Assembly: GCA_963663495.1 (NCBI GenBank)
Contig: OY760427.1
Location: 1,178,001 to 1,242,000 of the forward strand
Reading direction: 5' to 3'
Length of the DNA stretch: 64,000 nucleotides
DNA from: G963663495 sp963663495
Lineage (GTDB): Bacteria; Bacteroidota; Rhodothermia; Rhodothermales; Bin80
Position 1 is the first letter of the stretch. Every line of letters begins with the position of its first letter. The notes beneath the pieces were generated by a model that was not told where the DNA came from, made no database searches, and saw only the letters and a program-made list of their open reading frames with translations. Below are positions 63,631-64,000 of the stretch, piece after piece. The position numbers and the translations under genes are program-made.

Positions 63631-64000
63631 GGGAATTATCTACGTGAGTGACCAACTGTACACAGTGAGGCACTAGTATCAATTTCACGGGTCATAGGGG
63701 TCGGTAACCCGAACGCCCCTTGCCGTGCAGAAGCCCCAATCCCGGAGGCCAGTATGTTTGCAGCCGCATTCAGGTCTGCATGATCCGCATGTCCACAGGA
63801 CACACACTTGAATTTGCTCTGCGTCTTACGGTTACTCGCTTCTGTGTGCCCACACACAGAACACCGCTGACTCGTATAGGCAGCGGTAACCATTATCACC
63901 TTGCGGCACTTATAGCCCAGCATCTGTTCCAGCTGGCCCCAACCTGTTCGCAGTATCCCACGGTTGAGGCCAGACTTCTGTCTGACGTTTGTGCCAAAGC
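63631..64000 (-). mobile_element. TnpB element copy D, right end only visible
   Basis: Read on the minus strand, the right terminus is at 63631 (ATAATTCCC, with GATAATTCCC replacing ATATAATTCCC), and the sequence continues into tnpB past the window edge. The flank beyond the end is ATTCTTTC. Whether the left end and an 8-bp duplication exist cannot be seen. Confidence 0.85.
63636..64000 (-). CDS. tnpB: TnpB, C-terminal part (copy D)
   Basis: The visible ~120 residues, open to the window edge, contain the zinc finger (CSVCGH and CVSCGH), the RuvC-III DLNAAANI motif and the same tail as copy C, except that the last residues are SRR instead of SRI because the terminal repeat carries a base change (ACGTAGATAA). 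No stop or frameshift is seen in this part; the N-terminal two thirds are outside the window. Confidence 0.85.
   Translation of the reverse strand, partial: FGTNVRQKSGLNRGILRTGWGQLEQMLGYKCRKVIMVTAAYTSQRCSVCGHTEASNRKTQSKFKCVSCGHADHADLNAAANILASGIGASARQGAFGLPTPMTREIDTSASLCTVGHSRR

Overview
The window looks like a chromosomal segment of a Bacteroidota-type bacterium, most likely from the Rhodothermota/Salinibacter side (inference). Pointers are a PorD/DUF4835 protein, an Mrp ATPase lacking the usual CxxC, menaquinone-type UbiE, lipoproteins with IIWGC/LASSC-type lipoboxes, two RsbU-V-W style partner-switching modules, and a pyrR-pyrB pair. Housekeeping genes (alaS, def, tRNA-Ser, idi, ubiE, mrp, nifU-like, amt, pyrR, pyrB) are intact but separated by many mobile elements and their debris.

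Layout. 1-1300: truncated IS256-family element and a solo terminal-repeat module. 1.3-10.3 kb (minus): idi, a cache-domain lipoprotein, then an apparent operon read right to left: NIPSNAP, amidohydrolase, DinB, tctC, tctB, tctA (tripartite tricarboxylate transporter), split at the tctC/tctB junction by a TnpB element. 10.6-12.1: ISNCY transposase. 12.2-16.7 (plus): glycerate kinase, DUF255 thioredoxin-like protein and thiolase, overlapping. 16.8-18.3: second TnpB element. 18.4-18.9: two very small coupled ORFs, one collagen-like. 19.4-30.1 (plus): alaS, tRNA-Ser(CGA), HExxH/beta-propeller/barrel protein, PorD-like, DUF411, def, M23 peptidase, TonB-plug-like outer-membrane protein. 30.6-37.2 (minus): a 6.6-kb Calx-beta adhesin with an autotransporter-like barrel. 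37.3-38.9: graveyard of IS1380 and SNF2-helicase relics. 38.9-44.5: epimerase, biotin carrier, ubiE, first partner-switching module. 44.6-46.0: third, intact TnpB element. 46.4-48.1: four-repeat protein of unknown family. 48.3-51.7: truncated ppx/gppA, IS256 relic, MITE and two tandem group II introns. 52.5-56.1: mrp, nifU-like, Tsx-like porin, amt. 56.2-61.7 (minus): DUF58, M20 amidohydrolase and the second partner-switching module. 61.9-63.4: pyrR-pyrB. 63.6-64.0: start of a fourth TnpB element.

The most unusual feature is the TnpB element family. Two of three complete copies are flanked by perfect 8-bp target duplications and all three carry terminal inverted repeats (GGGAGTTATAT...ATATAATTCCC). 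None encodes a Y1 or serine transposase. This is what a DDE transposase would leave, not the IS200/IS605 mechanism normally linked to TnpB. The elements also contain an upstream ~170-bp module that exists alone elsewhere in the window as a MITE with long inverted repeats. One copy (44567-46025) encodes a full-length TnpB with all RuvC and zinc-finger residues; two copies are frameshifted.

Limits: all family assignments come from reading motifs by eye; no database search was run. Element ends for the ISNCY and IS256 elements and the 5' end of the group II introns are approximate.
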